Position numbers and translations under genes: made by a program. A stretch of DNA of 64,000 bases, taken from Neomegalonema perideroedes DSM 15528 (lineage in GTDB: Bacteria > Pseudomonadota > Alphaproteobacteria > Rhodobacterales > Rhodobacteraceae). The notes beneath the pieces were generated by a model, which saw only the letters and a program-made list of their open reading frames with translations, searched no databases and was not told the origin of the DNA. Positions 8,484 to 18,856 of this stretch are shown one piece after another (within the stretch, counting starts at the first letter, position 1; the number at the start of each line of letters is the position of its first letter). The DNA lies in NCBI RefSeq assembly GCF_000374145.1, contig NZ_KB893665.1:24920-88919 (forward strand). The letters run 5' to 3'.

Positions 8484-9307
8484 AGCTCCTGCGGATTCTC
8501 GACCAGCGCCCGGCGACGGGCCGCCGCGTCGGGGAGCCAATCGAGCGCCGTCGCCGCGAGCAAGGCGTCGTCGGGGAGCGGCTCGCCTTTGGCGCGCGCG
8601 AGGTTATGCGGCCAATTCGTGCCCCAGAGGATCCGCTCCGGCGCATGGGCGCCGATCACGCGCGACACAGCGGCGACGTCGGCGAAATCCGGGCCGCCGA
8701 GGCGGCTGGATTCGTAGCATCCGGCGAATTTGAACCACATCCGCCCCCGGTCGATCAGGCGCAGGACCGCCGCGACCTCCGGGCCGTCGGGCGCGGCGCC
8801 GGAGAAGAATTTCCCGTGATGGTCGAAGACCCAGCGCGAACGCAGAGCCTCCAGCCGGGGCAGATGCGCCACGATCTGGCTTCCGTCGAATTGCACGGCG
8901 ATCATCCAGCCGAGTTCGGCGGCTTTGGCGTCCACGGCCTCCAGATGATCCAGACCAACCGCGCCGCCGGGCAGATCCATGATCCGCGCCCCGACCGCCC
9001 CCGCCTGAGCGAGGCGCTCAAGCTCGGCGTCGGATTCCGTCCCGTCGATCACCGCCACCCCGCGCGAGATCGCGCCGAATTCGGCGAGGCAGGCGAGGAG
9101 GCAGGCATTGTCCTTCTGATAGGCGTTGGCCTGAGTGACCACCACCCGCGCAATCCCAAGCTCGCGCATCGCGGCGCGGTAGAGCTCCGGCGTGGGGAGA
9201 TCTCCGGCGGGCAGCCCCGGACCTCCCGGCAGCGGCGGAAAGCCGGGGAGATAGGCGTGCATCTGCGTGTCGATGGTTCCTGAAGGCGGATTCCAAGGCG
9301 CGGTCAT
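8453..9307 (-). CDS. gli: D-galactarolactone isomerase (amidohydrolase superfamily)
   Basis: A 284-residue amidohydrolase-2 family protein. It carries DTQMHAYLPG near residue 13, where canonical members have a DxHxH metal motif, so the first metal site is altered (Q for H), and WGTNWPHN near the C-terminus. These features and the position directly after the cycloisomerase match Agrobacterium D-galactarolactone isomerase (GLI), which moves the lactone from the 1,5 to the 1,4 form made usable by Gci. Its start overlaps the gci stop by 4 bases. Its 3' end overlaps the convergent gntR gene. Function is assigned from family similarity and perfect pathway context. Confidence 0.85.
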   Translation of the reverse strand: MTAPWNPPSGTIDTQMHAYLPGFPPLPGGPGLPAGDLPTPELYRAAMRELGIARVVVTQANAYQKDNACLLACLAEFGAISRGVAVIDGTESDAELERLAQAGAVGARIMDLPGGAVGLDHLEAVDAKAAELGWMIAVQFDGSQIVAHLPRLEALRSRWVFDHHGKFFSGAAPDGPEVAAVLRLIDRGRMWFKFAGCYESSRLGGPDFADVAAVSRVIGAHAPERILWGTNWPHNLARAKGEPLPDDALLAATALDWLPDAAARRRALVENPQELYGFPVWSGA

Positions 9308-10443
9308 GCTTCCTCCTTCGGTTTGAATTCGCGCAAGGCCGCGCGGTCGATTTCAATCCCGAGGCCGGGACCGTCGGGGATGGCCACCACGCCGCGCTCA
9401 TGTTCGATGGGCCGCGTAACCACAGCCTGACGAAAGGGATTATGCGTGCGGTCGAATTCGAGGATGGGCTCGATGGGCTCGCGCCGCACCGGAGAGGGGA
9501 CCATCGCCGCCATGAATTGCAGCGCCGCCGCGATCTGCACCGCCGTGCCCCAGACATGCGGCACCACCCGCAGCCCATGCAGCGCCGCCAGATCCGCCAC
9601 GCGCCGCGCTTCGGTGAAGCCGCCCACGCCGCAGATGTCCGGCTGCACGACGTCCACGGCGCGGGTCTCGATGGGCTCGCGGAAGCCCCAACGCCCATGC
9701 CAGGTCTCGCCCGCCGCCACGGGGATGGGCTGCTTCGCCTTCACCTCGCGATAGGCCGCCAGATGCTCCGGCGTCACGGGCTCCTCGAACCAGTCGATCC
9801 CGCATTCCGCCGCCGCCTGACCCAGACGGATCGCCTCCAGAGCGTCATAGCCGTGGTTCGCGTCGATCATCAGCCGCATCTCCGGCCCGACCGCCTCGCG
9901 CACCGCCCGGATCACCCGCAGATCCTCCGCCACGCCGAAGCCGATCTTGAGCTTGGCGGCGTGGAATCCGGCGGCGGCGTGGCCCGCCATCTCCTCGGCG
10001 TTGTCTTCGATGCGGTCCACGCCGTCGCGGCGGAAGGCGCCGGTGGCGTAGGCCTTCACGCTTGCGCGGAAGCGCCCGCCGAGCAGCGTCGAGATCGGGA
10101 CGCCGAAGCGCTTGCCCTTGATGTCCCAGAGCGCCACGTCGACGCCGGAGAGCGCGGTGAGCGTCAGGCCGCGCTGGCCTTGGTCGCGCAGCGCGTTATA
10201 GAGGACCGCCCAGATCTTTTCGGTCTCCAGCGGATCCATCCCGACGAGCCATCCGGCGTAAGTCTGAACCACCGCCGCATTGGCCCGGGCCGGGCCGAGG
10301 CATTCGCCCCAGCCCGTGGTCCCGTCGTCGCAAACCACCTCCACCAGCAGATGCAGGCGGCGGTCGAAACGCATGGAGGCGCTTTCGAAAGCGGTCTCCA
10401 GCCGATGCTCCAGCAGATGGGTGCGGATCGCGGCGATCTTCAT
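9304..10443 (-). CDS. gci: D-galactarolactone cycloisomerase (enolase superfamily)
   Basis: A 379-residue mandelate-racemase/muconate-lactonising type enzyme. Recognisable motifs are KLKIGFG (barrel lysines), LMIDANHGYD (first metal aspartate), WFEEPVTPEHL (metal glutamates), AAGETWHGRWG, and VVPHVWGTAVQIAAALQF with the catalytic histidine. The sequence closely follows Agrobacterium Gci, which opens D-galactarolactone to 3-deoxy-2-keto-hexarate. This hands the product to KdgD, whose gene lies 4 bases upstream in the same operon. The terminal stop is nested in the gli start (ATGA overlap). Confidence 0.92.
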   Translation of the reverse strand: MKIAAIRTHLLEHRLETAFESASMRFDRRLHLLVEVVCDDGTTGWGECLGPARANAAVVQTYAGWLVGMDPLETEKIWAVLYNALRDQGQRGLTLTALSGVDVALWDIKGKRFGVPISTLLGGRFRASVKAYATGAFRRDGVDRIEDNAEEMAGHAAAGFHAAKLKIGFGVAEDLRVIRAVREAVGPEMRLMIDANHGYDALEAIRLGQAAAECGIDWFEEPVTPEHLAAYREVKAKQPIPVAAGETWHGRWGFREPIETRAVDVVQPDICGVGGFTEARRVADLAALHGLRVVPHVWGTAVQIAAALQFMAAMVPSPVRREPIEPILEFDRTHNPFRQAVVTRPIEHERGVVAIPDGPGLGIEIDRAALREFKPKEEA

Positions 10444-10447
10444 CGGC

Positions 10448-11661
<1,214 letters not shown>

Positions 11662-12486
11662 ATGCTGACCGTCGAGACCCGTCAGGCCGTCCATCCCGAA
11701 CACGCCCGCGGCATGGACACCGCCGAGCTTCGCCGTCATTTCCTCGCCTCGGAGATGTTCCGTCCGGGCGAGATCCGCCTGATCTACACCCATTACGACC
11801 GCTTCACGATGGGCGGCGCCGTCCCGGCGGGGGCGCCGCTGGTCCTCGACGTGGTGGCCGAGACCAAGACCCCGAATTTCCTCGACCGCCGCGAGCTCGG
11901 CGTGGTGAACGTCGGCGGGACCGGAACCGTCTCGGCGGGCGGCGAAAGCTGGACGCTCGCCTGCGGCGACGTGCTGTATCTCGGCATGGGCTCGGGCCCC
12001 GTGACCTTCGCGGGCGAGGGGCGGTTTTATCTGGTCTCGGCGCCGGCGCATCGCAGATTCCCTTCGCGGCTGGTGCGGCTCTCCGACAGCAAAGAGGTGA
12101 AGCTCGGCGCGACGGAGACCTCTAATAAGCGGACGATCAATCAATTCATCCATCCGCTGGTCATGGAGAGCTGTCAGCTCGTGCTGGGCTACACCACGCT
12201 GGAGGATGGCTCCGTCTGGAACACCATGCCCGCCCATGTCCATGACCGCCGCATGGAGGCCTATCTCTATTTCGGCATGACGCCCGAAGCCCGGGTTCTG
12301 CATCTCATGGGCGAGCCGCAGGAGACGCGCCACCTCTTCATCGCCAATGAGGAAGGCGCCTTGTCTCCGCCCTGGTCGGTGCATGCGGGGGCGGGAATCG
12401 GCGGCTACACCTTCATCTGGGCCATGGCGGGCGACAACGTGGACTACACCGACATGGAGTTCATTCAGCCCAAGGATCTGCGATGA
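11662..12486 (+). CDS. kduI: 5-dehydro-4-deoxy-D-glucuronate isomerase
   Basis: A 274-residue cupin enzyme of typical KduI length. The metal site is visible as MPAHVHDRRMEAYLYF (two histidines and glutamate), and family strings YTHYDRFTMGGAVP, RELGVVNVGG and GYTFIWAMAGDN are present. KduI converts 5-keto-4-deoxyuronate to 2,5-diketo-3-deoxygluconate, the substrate of KduD at 4494. Start ATG 11662 follows GGGAGCCCGCCC. The stop overlaps the kdgK start by four bases (ATGA), so the two are one operon. A CATCATATG motif lies about 55 bases upstream. Confidence 0.94.
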   Translation: MLTVETRQAVHPEHARGMDTAELRRHFLASEMFRPGEIRLIYTHYDRFTMGGAVPAGAPLVLDVVAETKTPNFLDRRELGVVNVGGTGTVSAGGESWTLACGDVLYLGMGSGPVTFAGEGRFYLVSAPAHRRFPSRLVRLSDSKEVKLGATETSNKRTINQFIHPLVMESCQLVLGYTTLEDGSVWNTMPAHVHDRRMEAYLYFGMTPEARVLHLMGEPQETRHLFIANEEGALSPPWSVHAGAGIGGYTFIWAMAGDNVDYTDMEFIQPKDLR

Positions 12487-13424
12487 ACCCTCTCCCGACG
12501 CAGGGAAAACAGGGCGGCCCGCCGAGGGTCGCCTGTCTCGGCGAATGCATGATCGAGCTGCGGACGCGGGCGGACGGGCTGATCATCCGCGGCTTCGGCG
12601 GCGACACGCTGAATACGGCGGTTTATCTCGCGCGGCTCGGCGTCCCGACGGATTACGTCACGGCGCTGGGTCAGGACGGCTTCAGCGCCGAAATGCTGGA
12701 GGCTTGGCGGGCGGAAGGCGTCGGGACGGAGTTCGTCCCGCGCCTCGCCGGACGCTCGCCCGGCCTTTATATGATCGAGACCGATCCTCAGGGCGAGCGC
12801 CGCTTCCATTATTGGCGCGATCAGGCGCCGGTCCGCGATCTGCTGAATCTGCCGCAATGGCCGGATCTGGCGGCGCGGATCATCGCCGCCGTGGACGTGC
12901 TTTATCTCTCGGGGATCACGCTGTCGCTTTATCGCGGCGGCGCTCTGCCCCGTCTGCTGGATTTTCTGCGGGCGTTCTCGGCTCAGGGCGGCGCGGTGGT
13001 CTTCGACACGAATTTTCGTCCGCGCGGCTGGCCTGATCCCGCCGAGGCGGGGCGCGTCTTCGCCGAAGGGATTGCGCTTTCGGCGCTGACTCTGGCGGGC
13101 GCGGAGGATCTCGCGCCCATCTGGGGCGAGGCCGAGCCGGAGGCTCTGGCGGCGCGTCTGGAGAAGCTGACGCCGGAGGCCGTGCTGAAATTCGCCCGTC
13201 CGGGCTGCCTCACGCTGGCGGAAGGGCGCCGGACGGAAATCCCCGCGCTGAAGGTCGGGAAGGTCGTCGACACCACGGCGGCGGGCGACAGCTTCGCGGC
13301 GGGCTATCTGGCGGCGCGGCTGCAGGGCGAGCCGCCCGAGGCGGCGGCGCGGGCGGGCCATCTTCTGGCGGCGGAGGTGGTGCGCCATCCCGGCGCGATC
13401 ATCCCCCGCGCGGCCATGCCGTGA
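12483..13424 (+). CDS. kdgK: 2-dehydro-3-deoxygluconate (KDG) kinase, PfkB family
   Basis: A 313-residue ribokinase-fold sugar kinase. The N-terminal glycine pair motif is FGGDTLNTAVYLARLG, and the PfkB signature with catalytic aspartate is DTTAAGDSFAAGYL. KDG kinase phosphorylates the KduD product to KDPG. KDPG aldolase (eda), needed to finish this route, is not in the window. The gene overlaps kduI by 4 bases. Substrate assignment rests on family resemblance plus operon partner; a generic fructokinase-like activity is the alternative. Confidence 0.88.
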   Translation: MNPLPTQGKQGGPPRVACLGECMIELRTRADGLIIRGFGGDTLNTAVYLARLGVPTDYVTALGQDGFSAEMLEAWRAEGVGTEFVPRLAGRSPGLYMIETDPQGERRFHYWRDQAPVRDLLNLPQWPDLAARIIAAVDVLYLSGITLSLYRGGALPRLLDFLRAFSAQGGAVVFDTNFRPRGWPDPAEAGRVFAEGIALSALTLAGAEDLAPIWGEAEPEALAARLEKLTPEAVLKFARPGCLTLAEGRRTEIPALKVGKVVDTTAAGDSFAAGYLAARLQGEPPEAAARAGHLLAAEVVRHPGAIIPRAAMP

Positions 13425-13467
13425 GAGAGGTTCCCATCCGCCCGCTCCCGCTTTAGGCTGAGGCGCC

Positions 13468-14367
13468 ATGCGGGAGATCGAACTCATCTGTCAGGACGGC
13501 GTGCGGCTCGGGGGGCGTCTTCGGCCCGCCGAAGGCCCTTTGCGCGCCGCCGTGATCGTCAATTGCGCGACGGGCGTCCTCGCGCGCTATTACCATCGCT
13601 ACGCCGACTTCCTCGCGGCGCGGGGCTTTGAAGTCCTGACCTATGATTATCGCGGCGTAGGCGCCTCGCGGCCAGAGAGCTTCAAGACGAGCCTCAGAGG
13701 CTGCGGCTGGCGCTGGCGCGATTGGGGCGAGCAGGATTTCGAGGCCGCCCTCCGCTTTATGAAGGCCCGGCGCCCCGAGGCGCCCCTGATGGTCGTCGGG
13801 CATAGCATCGGCGGCTTCCTGCCCGGCATGGCCGAAAGCGCGCCGCTCGTCGACCGGATGCTGACCGTCGGCGCGCAATACGCATGGCTGATGGATTACG
13901 CCCCGCGCCAGAGGCTCGGCTTCTGGCTGAGATGGCATGTCTTCATGCCCGCGGTCACGGCGGCTTACGGTTATTTCCCCGGCAAGCGGCTCGGCTGGCT
14001 GGAGGATCTGCCCGCCGGAGTCGCCCATGAATGGAGCTTCCGCGGCCCCCGCTTCGAGACGAGCCATCCCCACGCCGAACGGGCGGAGGCCGTCGCGCGG
14101 ATGGGACGGGTCCGGGCGCCGATCCTCGCGGTTTCGGTCTCCGACGATCCCTTCGCCACGCCCCCCGCCCTGCGCCGCGCCTTGCGCTATTACGCGGGCG
14201 CGGAGCGTCAGGCGGTCATGCTGGAGCCCCTCGCCGATCTCGGGCGGGAGTCGGTCGGGCATTTCGACCTCTTCCACGACCGCCACGCCTCGGGCTTCTG
14301 GACGCAATCCCTCCGCTGGCTGGAGGAAGGCGAAAACCCATGGCCGCATCGGCGGCTTGCGCTCTAG
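13468..14367 (+). CDS. Alpha/beta hydrolase family protein
   Basis: A 299-residue alpha/beta hydrolase. The nucleophile elbow is GHSIGG (residues about 111-116), a DYRGVGAS motif precedes it, and a late GHFDLF provides the likely catalytic histidine. No signal peptide is evident, so it is probably cytoplasmic. It lies 43 bases after kdgK in the same direction but the substrate is unknown; an esterase or lactonase role in sugar-acid metabolism is possible but not shown. Its TAG stop (14365-14367) falls at the left edge of a repeated intergenic element. Confidence 0.8.
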   Translation: MREIELICQDGVRLGGRLRPAEGPLRAAVIVNCATGVLARYYHRYADFLAARGFEVLTYDYRGVGASRPESFKTSLRGCGWRWRDWGEQDFEAALRFMKARRPEAPLMVVGHSIGGFLPGMAESAPLVDRMLTVGAQYAWLMDYAPRQRLGFWLRWHVFMPAVTAAYGYFPGKRLGWLEDLPAGVAHEWSFRGPRFETSHPHAERAEAVARMGRVRAPILAVSVSDDPFATPPALRRALRYYAGAERQAVMLEPLADLGRESVGHFDLFHDRHASGFWTQSLRWLEEGENPWPHRRLAL

Positions 14368-14467
14368 AGTTTTTTCCGACCAGGTTGGGTCGTTCAAACG
14401 CTCCAACCTTTTGTTTGGTCGCGTTTTCACGACGCGAAGCCGAAGCGGCTTCGCTGGAAAACGCTCT
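14366..14467 (+). repeat. 102-bp palindromic intergenic element, copy 1
   Basis: The element runs from AGAGTTTTTTCC to GGAAAACGCTCT. The right half folds as GCGTTTTC...GAAGCC-GAAGC-GGCTTC...GAAAACGC, a long stem. The left half contains GGGTCGTTCAAACGCTCCAA. It lies between two convergent genes, and its ends supply both TAG stops: the hydrolase stop at 14365-14367 and the selD stop at 14466-14468. It may also act as a two-way terminator (inference). Other copies are at 30251, 35770 and 46978. Confidence 0.85.
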
Positions 14468-15530
14468 AGACGATGGTCAGCCCCGGCTCTCCCGCCTCGA
14501 CCGCGCCGATCACGGCGGCCTCCTCGAAGCCATGGCTGCGGAAGATCGCCAGAACCTCCGCGACGGCCTCCGACGCGCAGGAGACGAGCAATCCGCCGCT
14601 GGTCTGGGGATCCGAGAGCAGAGCCTGATCCACGGCGCTCATCGCCCGGTCGAAGCGGATATGCGCGCCGTAGCTCGCCCAATTGCGCCCCGAGGCTCCC
14701 GTGACGAAGCCCGCCTCCGCCAAATCCCGCGCGCCCTCCAACAGCGGGACCGCCGCCCAGTCGATCCTCAGGCGCAGGCCCGAGCCGCGCGCCATCTCCC
14801 AGCCATGGCCGCCGAGGCCGAAGCCCGTCACGTCGGTCATGGCGTGGAGCCCCGGCAGCCGCGCCAGATCGGGGCCGGGCGTGTTGAGCCGCGTCGTGGC
14901 GGCGATCATGCGGGCGTAGGCGGCGGCGTCGAGCTTCTCCTTCTTCAGCGCCGCCGAGAAGACGCCCACCCCCAGAGGCTTGCCGAGAATCAGGACGTCT
15001 CCCGCCTGAGCCTCGGCGTTGCGCTTGAGATGGGTCGGATCCACCAGACCGATCGCGACCAGCCCGTAAATCGGCTCGATGGAATCGATGCTGTGGCCTC
15101 CGGCGATGGGGATTCCCGCCGCGCGGCAGGCCGCCGCTCCGCCGTCGAGGATCGCGCCGATGGTTTCCGTCGAGAGCTTATTGATCGGCATGCCCACCAG
15201 AGCCAGCGCGAAGATCGGCGTCCCGCCCATGGCGTAGACGTCGCTCAGGGCGTTGGTGGCGGCGATGCGGCCGAAATCCTGCGGATCGTCCACGATGGGC
15301 ATGAAGAAATCGGTGGTGGCCACGATGGCCTGACGCTCATTCAGCCGATAGACCGCCGCGTCGTCGGAGGTCTCGATTCCCACCAGCAGCTCCGGCGGGA
15401 CCGGCAAAGGCGAAGCGCCCTTGAGAATCCCCTCCAAAACGCCCGGCGCGATCTTGCAGCCGCAGCCGCCGCCATGGGCCAGAGAGGTCAGCCGGGGTTC
15501 GGAGACGGGGGAAGCTTCGAGGTCGCTCAT
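14466..15530 (-). CDS. selD: Selenide, water dikinase (selenophosphate synthetase)
   Basis: A 354-residue AIR-synthase-fold enzyme that makes selenophosphate from selenide and ATP, the selenium donor for selenocysteine. The N-terminal catalytic motif is HGGGCGCK, with Cys23 and Lys26 matching E. coli Cys17 and Lys20; the active residue is cysteine, so SelD itself is not a selenoprotein. Further motifs are ATTDFFMPIVDDPQDFGRIAA, ALSDVYAMGG and GGHSIDS. It is divergent from the formate dehydrogenase operon and completes the selenium pathway with selA, selB and selC downstream of that operon. GGGAGA precedes ATG 15530. The stop lies in the repeat element. Confidence 0.95.
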   Translation of the reverse strand: MSDLEASPVSEPRLTSLAHGGGCGCKIAPGVLEGILKGASPLPVPPELLVGIETSDDAAVYRLNERQAIVATTDFFMPIVDDPQDFGRIAATNALSDVYAMGGTPIFALALVGMPINKLSTETIGAILDGGAAACRAAGIPIAGGHSIDSIEPIYGLVAIGLVDPTHLKRNAEAQAGDVLILGKPLGVGVFSAALKKEKLDAAAYARMIAATTRLNTPGPDLARLPGLHAMTDVTGFGLGGHGWEMARGSGLRLRIDWAAVPLLEGARDLAEAGFVTGASGRNWASYGAHIRFDRAMSAVDQALLSDPQTSGGLLVSCASEAVAEVLAIFRSHGFEEAAVIGAVEAGEPGLTIV

Positions 15531-15772
15531 GGGGAAAGGTCTCCCTGCGCAGGGCGGCGCGGACCCTCCGCAGCCGCTTCAAACCTCCTCTTGCCAGCGC
15601 CCGAAGCCCGACGCAAGTGCGCCCGGACCCATCTCGTTTGCGGACGGCTTTCCCATCCGGGCGATGTCCTTGACTTATGAGACGATAAGAAGCGACTATG
15701 AGAGAGACTTTCACCCATCTGCGAGACAGGCCGCAAGCCTGTCCGCGCGACAGGCAAATTAGGGAGGTCCCG
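15531..15772 (+). promoter_or_regulatory. selD / fdo divergent control region
   Basis: A 242-base gap. A possible sigma-70-like -35 TTGACT sits at 15670-15675 with a poor -10 about 18 bases on; this is weak. The fdoG leader contains the hairpin arms listed separately. No formate-regulator or anaerobic-regulator box could be assigned with confidence. Confidence 0.35.
15725..15755 (+). promoter_or_regulatory. Mutually exclusive hairpins in the fdoG leader
   Basis: Three seven-base arms are equally spaced: GACAGGC at 15725-15731, GCCTGTC at 15737-15743, and GACAGGC again at 15749-15755. The middle arm can pair with either outer arm, each time with a 5-base loop. The second hairpin ends six bases before the AGGGAGG ribosome site (15761-15767) of fdoG. 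This is seen directly; a switch function is inference. Confidence 0.5.
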
Positions 15773-18700
15773 TTGAACATCGACCTTTCCCGCCGCAGCT
15801 TCCTCAAGCTGTTCGGCGCGGGGGCGGCGGCGACATCGCTCGGGGCCATGGGCTTCGGCGCCGCCGAGGCGGCCGTGGCTGCGCATGTGCGTCAATTCAA
15901 GCTCGCCGCCACCACCGAAACCCGCAACATCTGCACCTATTGTTCTGTGGCCTGCGGAATCATCATGTATTCCAAGGGCGACCTGAACGCGGGCGAAAAA
16001 GCCGAGCTGATCCACATCGAAGGCGACGCGGATCACCCCACCAATCGCGGCACGCTCTGCCCCAAGGGCGCGGCGCTGAAGGATTACGTCAAGGCGGAGA
16101 CCCGCCTGACCAAGCCGCGCTATCGCGCGCCGGGCGCGGACCAGTTCCAGGAGATCACCTGGGACGAGGCGCTCGATAAGATCGCCCGCGCGCTCAAGGA
16201 CGACCGCGACGCCAATCTCATCGAGAAGAACGCCGCCGGGACCACGGTGAACCGCTGGACCTCCACCGGCTTCCTCGCGGCTTCGGCGACCACCAACGAA
16301 ACCGCATGGCTGACCTATAAGACGGTCCGCTCCATGGGAATCGTCGGATTCGACAATCAGGCCCGCGTCTGACACGGCCCCACGGTGGCCAGTTTGGCCC
16401 CGACTTTCGGCCGCGGAGCGATGACGAACTCTTGGACCGACATTAAGAACACCGATCTCGTGGTCGTCATGGGCGGCAACGCCGCCGAAGCCCATCCTTG
16501 CGGCTTCAAATGGGTCACCGAGGCGAAGCAGCGTCGCGGCGCCAAGCTGATCGTCGTGGACCCGAGGTTCACGCGCACGGCCAGCGTCTCCGATTATTAC
16601 GCGCCGATCCGCCCCGGCTCGGACATCGCCTTCCTCATGGGGGTGATCCGCTGGTGCATCGCGAACGACAAGGTGCAGTGGGACTATGTCCGCAACTACA
16701 CCAACATGGCCTATCTGGTCCGCGAGGAGTTCGGCTGGTCGGACGGCATGTTCACCGGCTATAACGAAGAAACCCGCAGCTACGATCAGAGCAGCTGGGA
16801 ATATCAGATCGGAGAAGACGGCTACGTCCTCACCGACGAGACGCTTGAGAATCCGCGCTGCGTCTGGAATCTGCTCAAGGCCCATGTGGACGTCTACACG
16901 CCGGAATTCGTGGAGCGGATCTGCGGCACGCCGAAAGACCGTTTCCTGAAGGTCTGCGAGATGATCGGCGAATGCGCTTCGCCGACCAAGACCATGACCT
17001 CCATGTACGCGCTCGGCTGGACGCAGCACTCCAAGGGCTCGCAGAACATCCGCGGCATGGCGATGCTCCAGCTTCTGCTGGGCAACATCGGCGTGGCCGG
17101 AGGCGGAATGAACGCCTTGCGCGGGCATTCCAACATTCAGGGCCTCACCGACGTCGGGCTGATGTCGAATCTCATTCCGGGCTATCTCGCGATCCCCACG
17201 GAGCGCGAGCCGGATTTCGAGACCTATATGTCGACGCGGGCCAATAAGCCTCTGCGGCCCAACCAGATGAGCTATTGGCAGAACTACCGCAAGTTCATGG
17301 TCAGCTTCCTCAAGGCGATGTGGGGGCCCGCCGCCACCGCCGAAAACGGATGGGGCTATGAATGGCTGCCCAAGCTCGACATCGCCCAATATGACGGGCT
17401 GCGCATGTTCGACATGATGTCGAAAGGCGAAGTGAACGTCTATTTCTGCCAAGGCTTCAACCCGCTCCTCTCCTTCCCCAACCGGGGCAAGCTCACGGAG
17501 GCCTTCGGAAAGCTGAAGCTTCTGGTGGTGATGGATCCTCTGGCGACCGAAACCGCCGCCTTCTGGGAGAACCACGGGATCTATAACGACGTCGATCCGT
17601 CGAAGATCCAGACCGAGGTGCTGGAGCTGCCCACCACCTGCTTCGCCGAGGACGAAGGCGCCACGGTGAACTCAGGGCGCTGGCTGCAATGGCATTGGGC
17701 GGGCGCGACGCCTCCGGGCGAGTCTCAGACGGACGTCTGGATCATGTCCAACATCTTCCTGCGGCTGCGCGAGCTTTACCGCAAGGAAGGGGGCAAGGCT
17801 CCTGAGCCGATCCTCAATCTGACTTGGGACTACGCCGATCCCGAAGACCCCACCGCCGCCGAACTCGCCAAGGAGCTCAACGGCCGCGCTCTGACCGACG
17901 TGCCGGACCCCAATGATCCGACGAAGCTTCTGCTTCAGGCGGGCAAGCAGGTCTCCAGCTTCGGCCAATTGCGCGACGACGGGACCACCATGGGCGCCTG
18001 CTGGATCTATGCGGGCTGCTTCACGGAGGCGGGCAACATGATGGCCCGGCGCGACAACGAAGATCCGAGCGGCATGGGCGTTTATCAGAACTGGTCCTTC
18101 GCCTGGCCGGCCAATCGGCGCGTCCTCTATAACCGCGCCTCCTGCGATCTCGACGGGAACCCCTGGGATCCCGAGCGCAAGCTCATCGCCTGGGACGGCG
18201 CGAAATGGGCGGGGCCGGACATCCCGGACATCGCCGTGACCGCCAAGCCGCGCGAGGTCGGGCCCTTCATCATGAACCCCGAAGGCGTCAGCCGCTTCTT
18301 CTCGCGGCGGCTCATGCGGGACGGGCCTTTCCCGACCCATATGGAGCCCTTCGAGAGCCCGGTGGCCAATCCGCTGAACCCGGAGATGCGGGGCAATCCC
18401 GTGGCCCGGATGTTCCCCGGCGACGTCGCCCAGCTCGGCGACCGCTCGGAGTTCCCGCTCGTGGCGACCTCCTATCGCCTGACCGAGCATTTCCACTATT
18501 GGACCAAGCACAACAAGGTCAACGCCGTGTTGCAGCCGGAGTTCTTCGTGGAGATCAGCGAGGAATTGGCGGCGGAGCGCGGCATCGCAAAGGGCGGACG
18601 CGTGCGCGTCTGGTCCAAGCGGGGCGAGGTCTGGGCCAAGGCCGTGGTGACGAAGCGGATTCGTCCGCTGATCTGCGACGGCCAGACGGTCCATGTGGTC

Positions 18701-18856
18701 GGCATCCCGATCCACTGGGGCTTCAAGGGCGCGGCGCGCAAGGGCTTCGGCCCGAACACGCTCGGGCCCTTCGTCGGAGACGCCAATATCGAGACGCCTG
18801 AATTCAAGGCTTATCTCGTGAACATCGAACCTGCGGAAGGGAGCGCCACGTCATGA
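15773..18856 (+). CDS. fdoG: Formate dehydrogenase catalytic subunit, selenoprotein (UGA = Sec at 16370-16372)
   Basis: A 1027-residue molybdopterin enzyme that oxidises formate to CO2 on the periplasmic side. I join 15773-16369 and 16373-18856 across an in-frame TGA: residues before are FDNQARV and after are [15 protein letters not shown], exactly the context of selenocysteine in E. coli FdnG/FdoG, and a SECIS hairpin follows. Sec is residue 200 (196 in E. coli). The start is TTG 15773 after AGGGAGG, giving a twin-arginine signal SRRSFLK. The 4Fe-4S motif is CTYCSVACG ... LCPKG. The last residues overlap the fdoH start (ATGA). With fdoH and fdoI it forms a membrane formate:quinone oxidoreductase. 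fdnG would be an equally valid name. Confidence 0.96.
16370..16401 (+). promoter_or_regulatory. SECIS element (UGA plus hairpin) in fdoG
   Basis: After TGA (16370-16372) come 11 bases, then GG (16384-16385), a bulged T (16386), stem GGCCA (16387-16391), loop GTT, stem TGGCC (16395-16399) and CC (16400-16401). A stem with one bulged U, a small loop containing GU, and an 11-base distance from UGA is the same geometry as the E. coli fdhF SECIS as I recall it. It should recruit SelB with Sec-tRNA to the UGA. Confidence 0.9.

Noticed and set aside
16370..16372. In-frame stop suggesting that formate dehydrogenase is a broken gene or two genes
   Set aside because: The context matches the Sec site of known formate dehydrogenases, a SECIS hairpin follows, and all sel genes are adjacent, so the codon is read as selenocysteine.
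15527..17575. Minus-strand open frame of about 680 codons opposite fdoG
   Set aside because: Shadow of fdoG; no recognisable domain and it would overlap the selD start and the fdo promoter.
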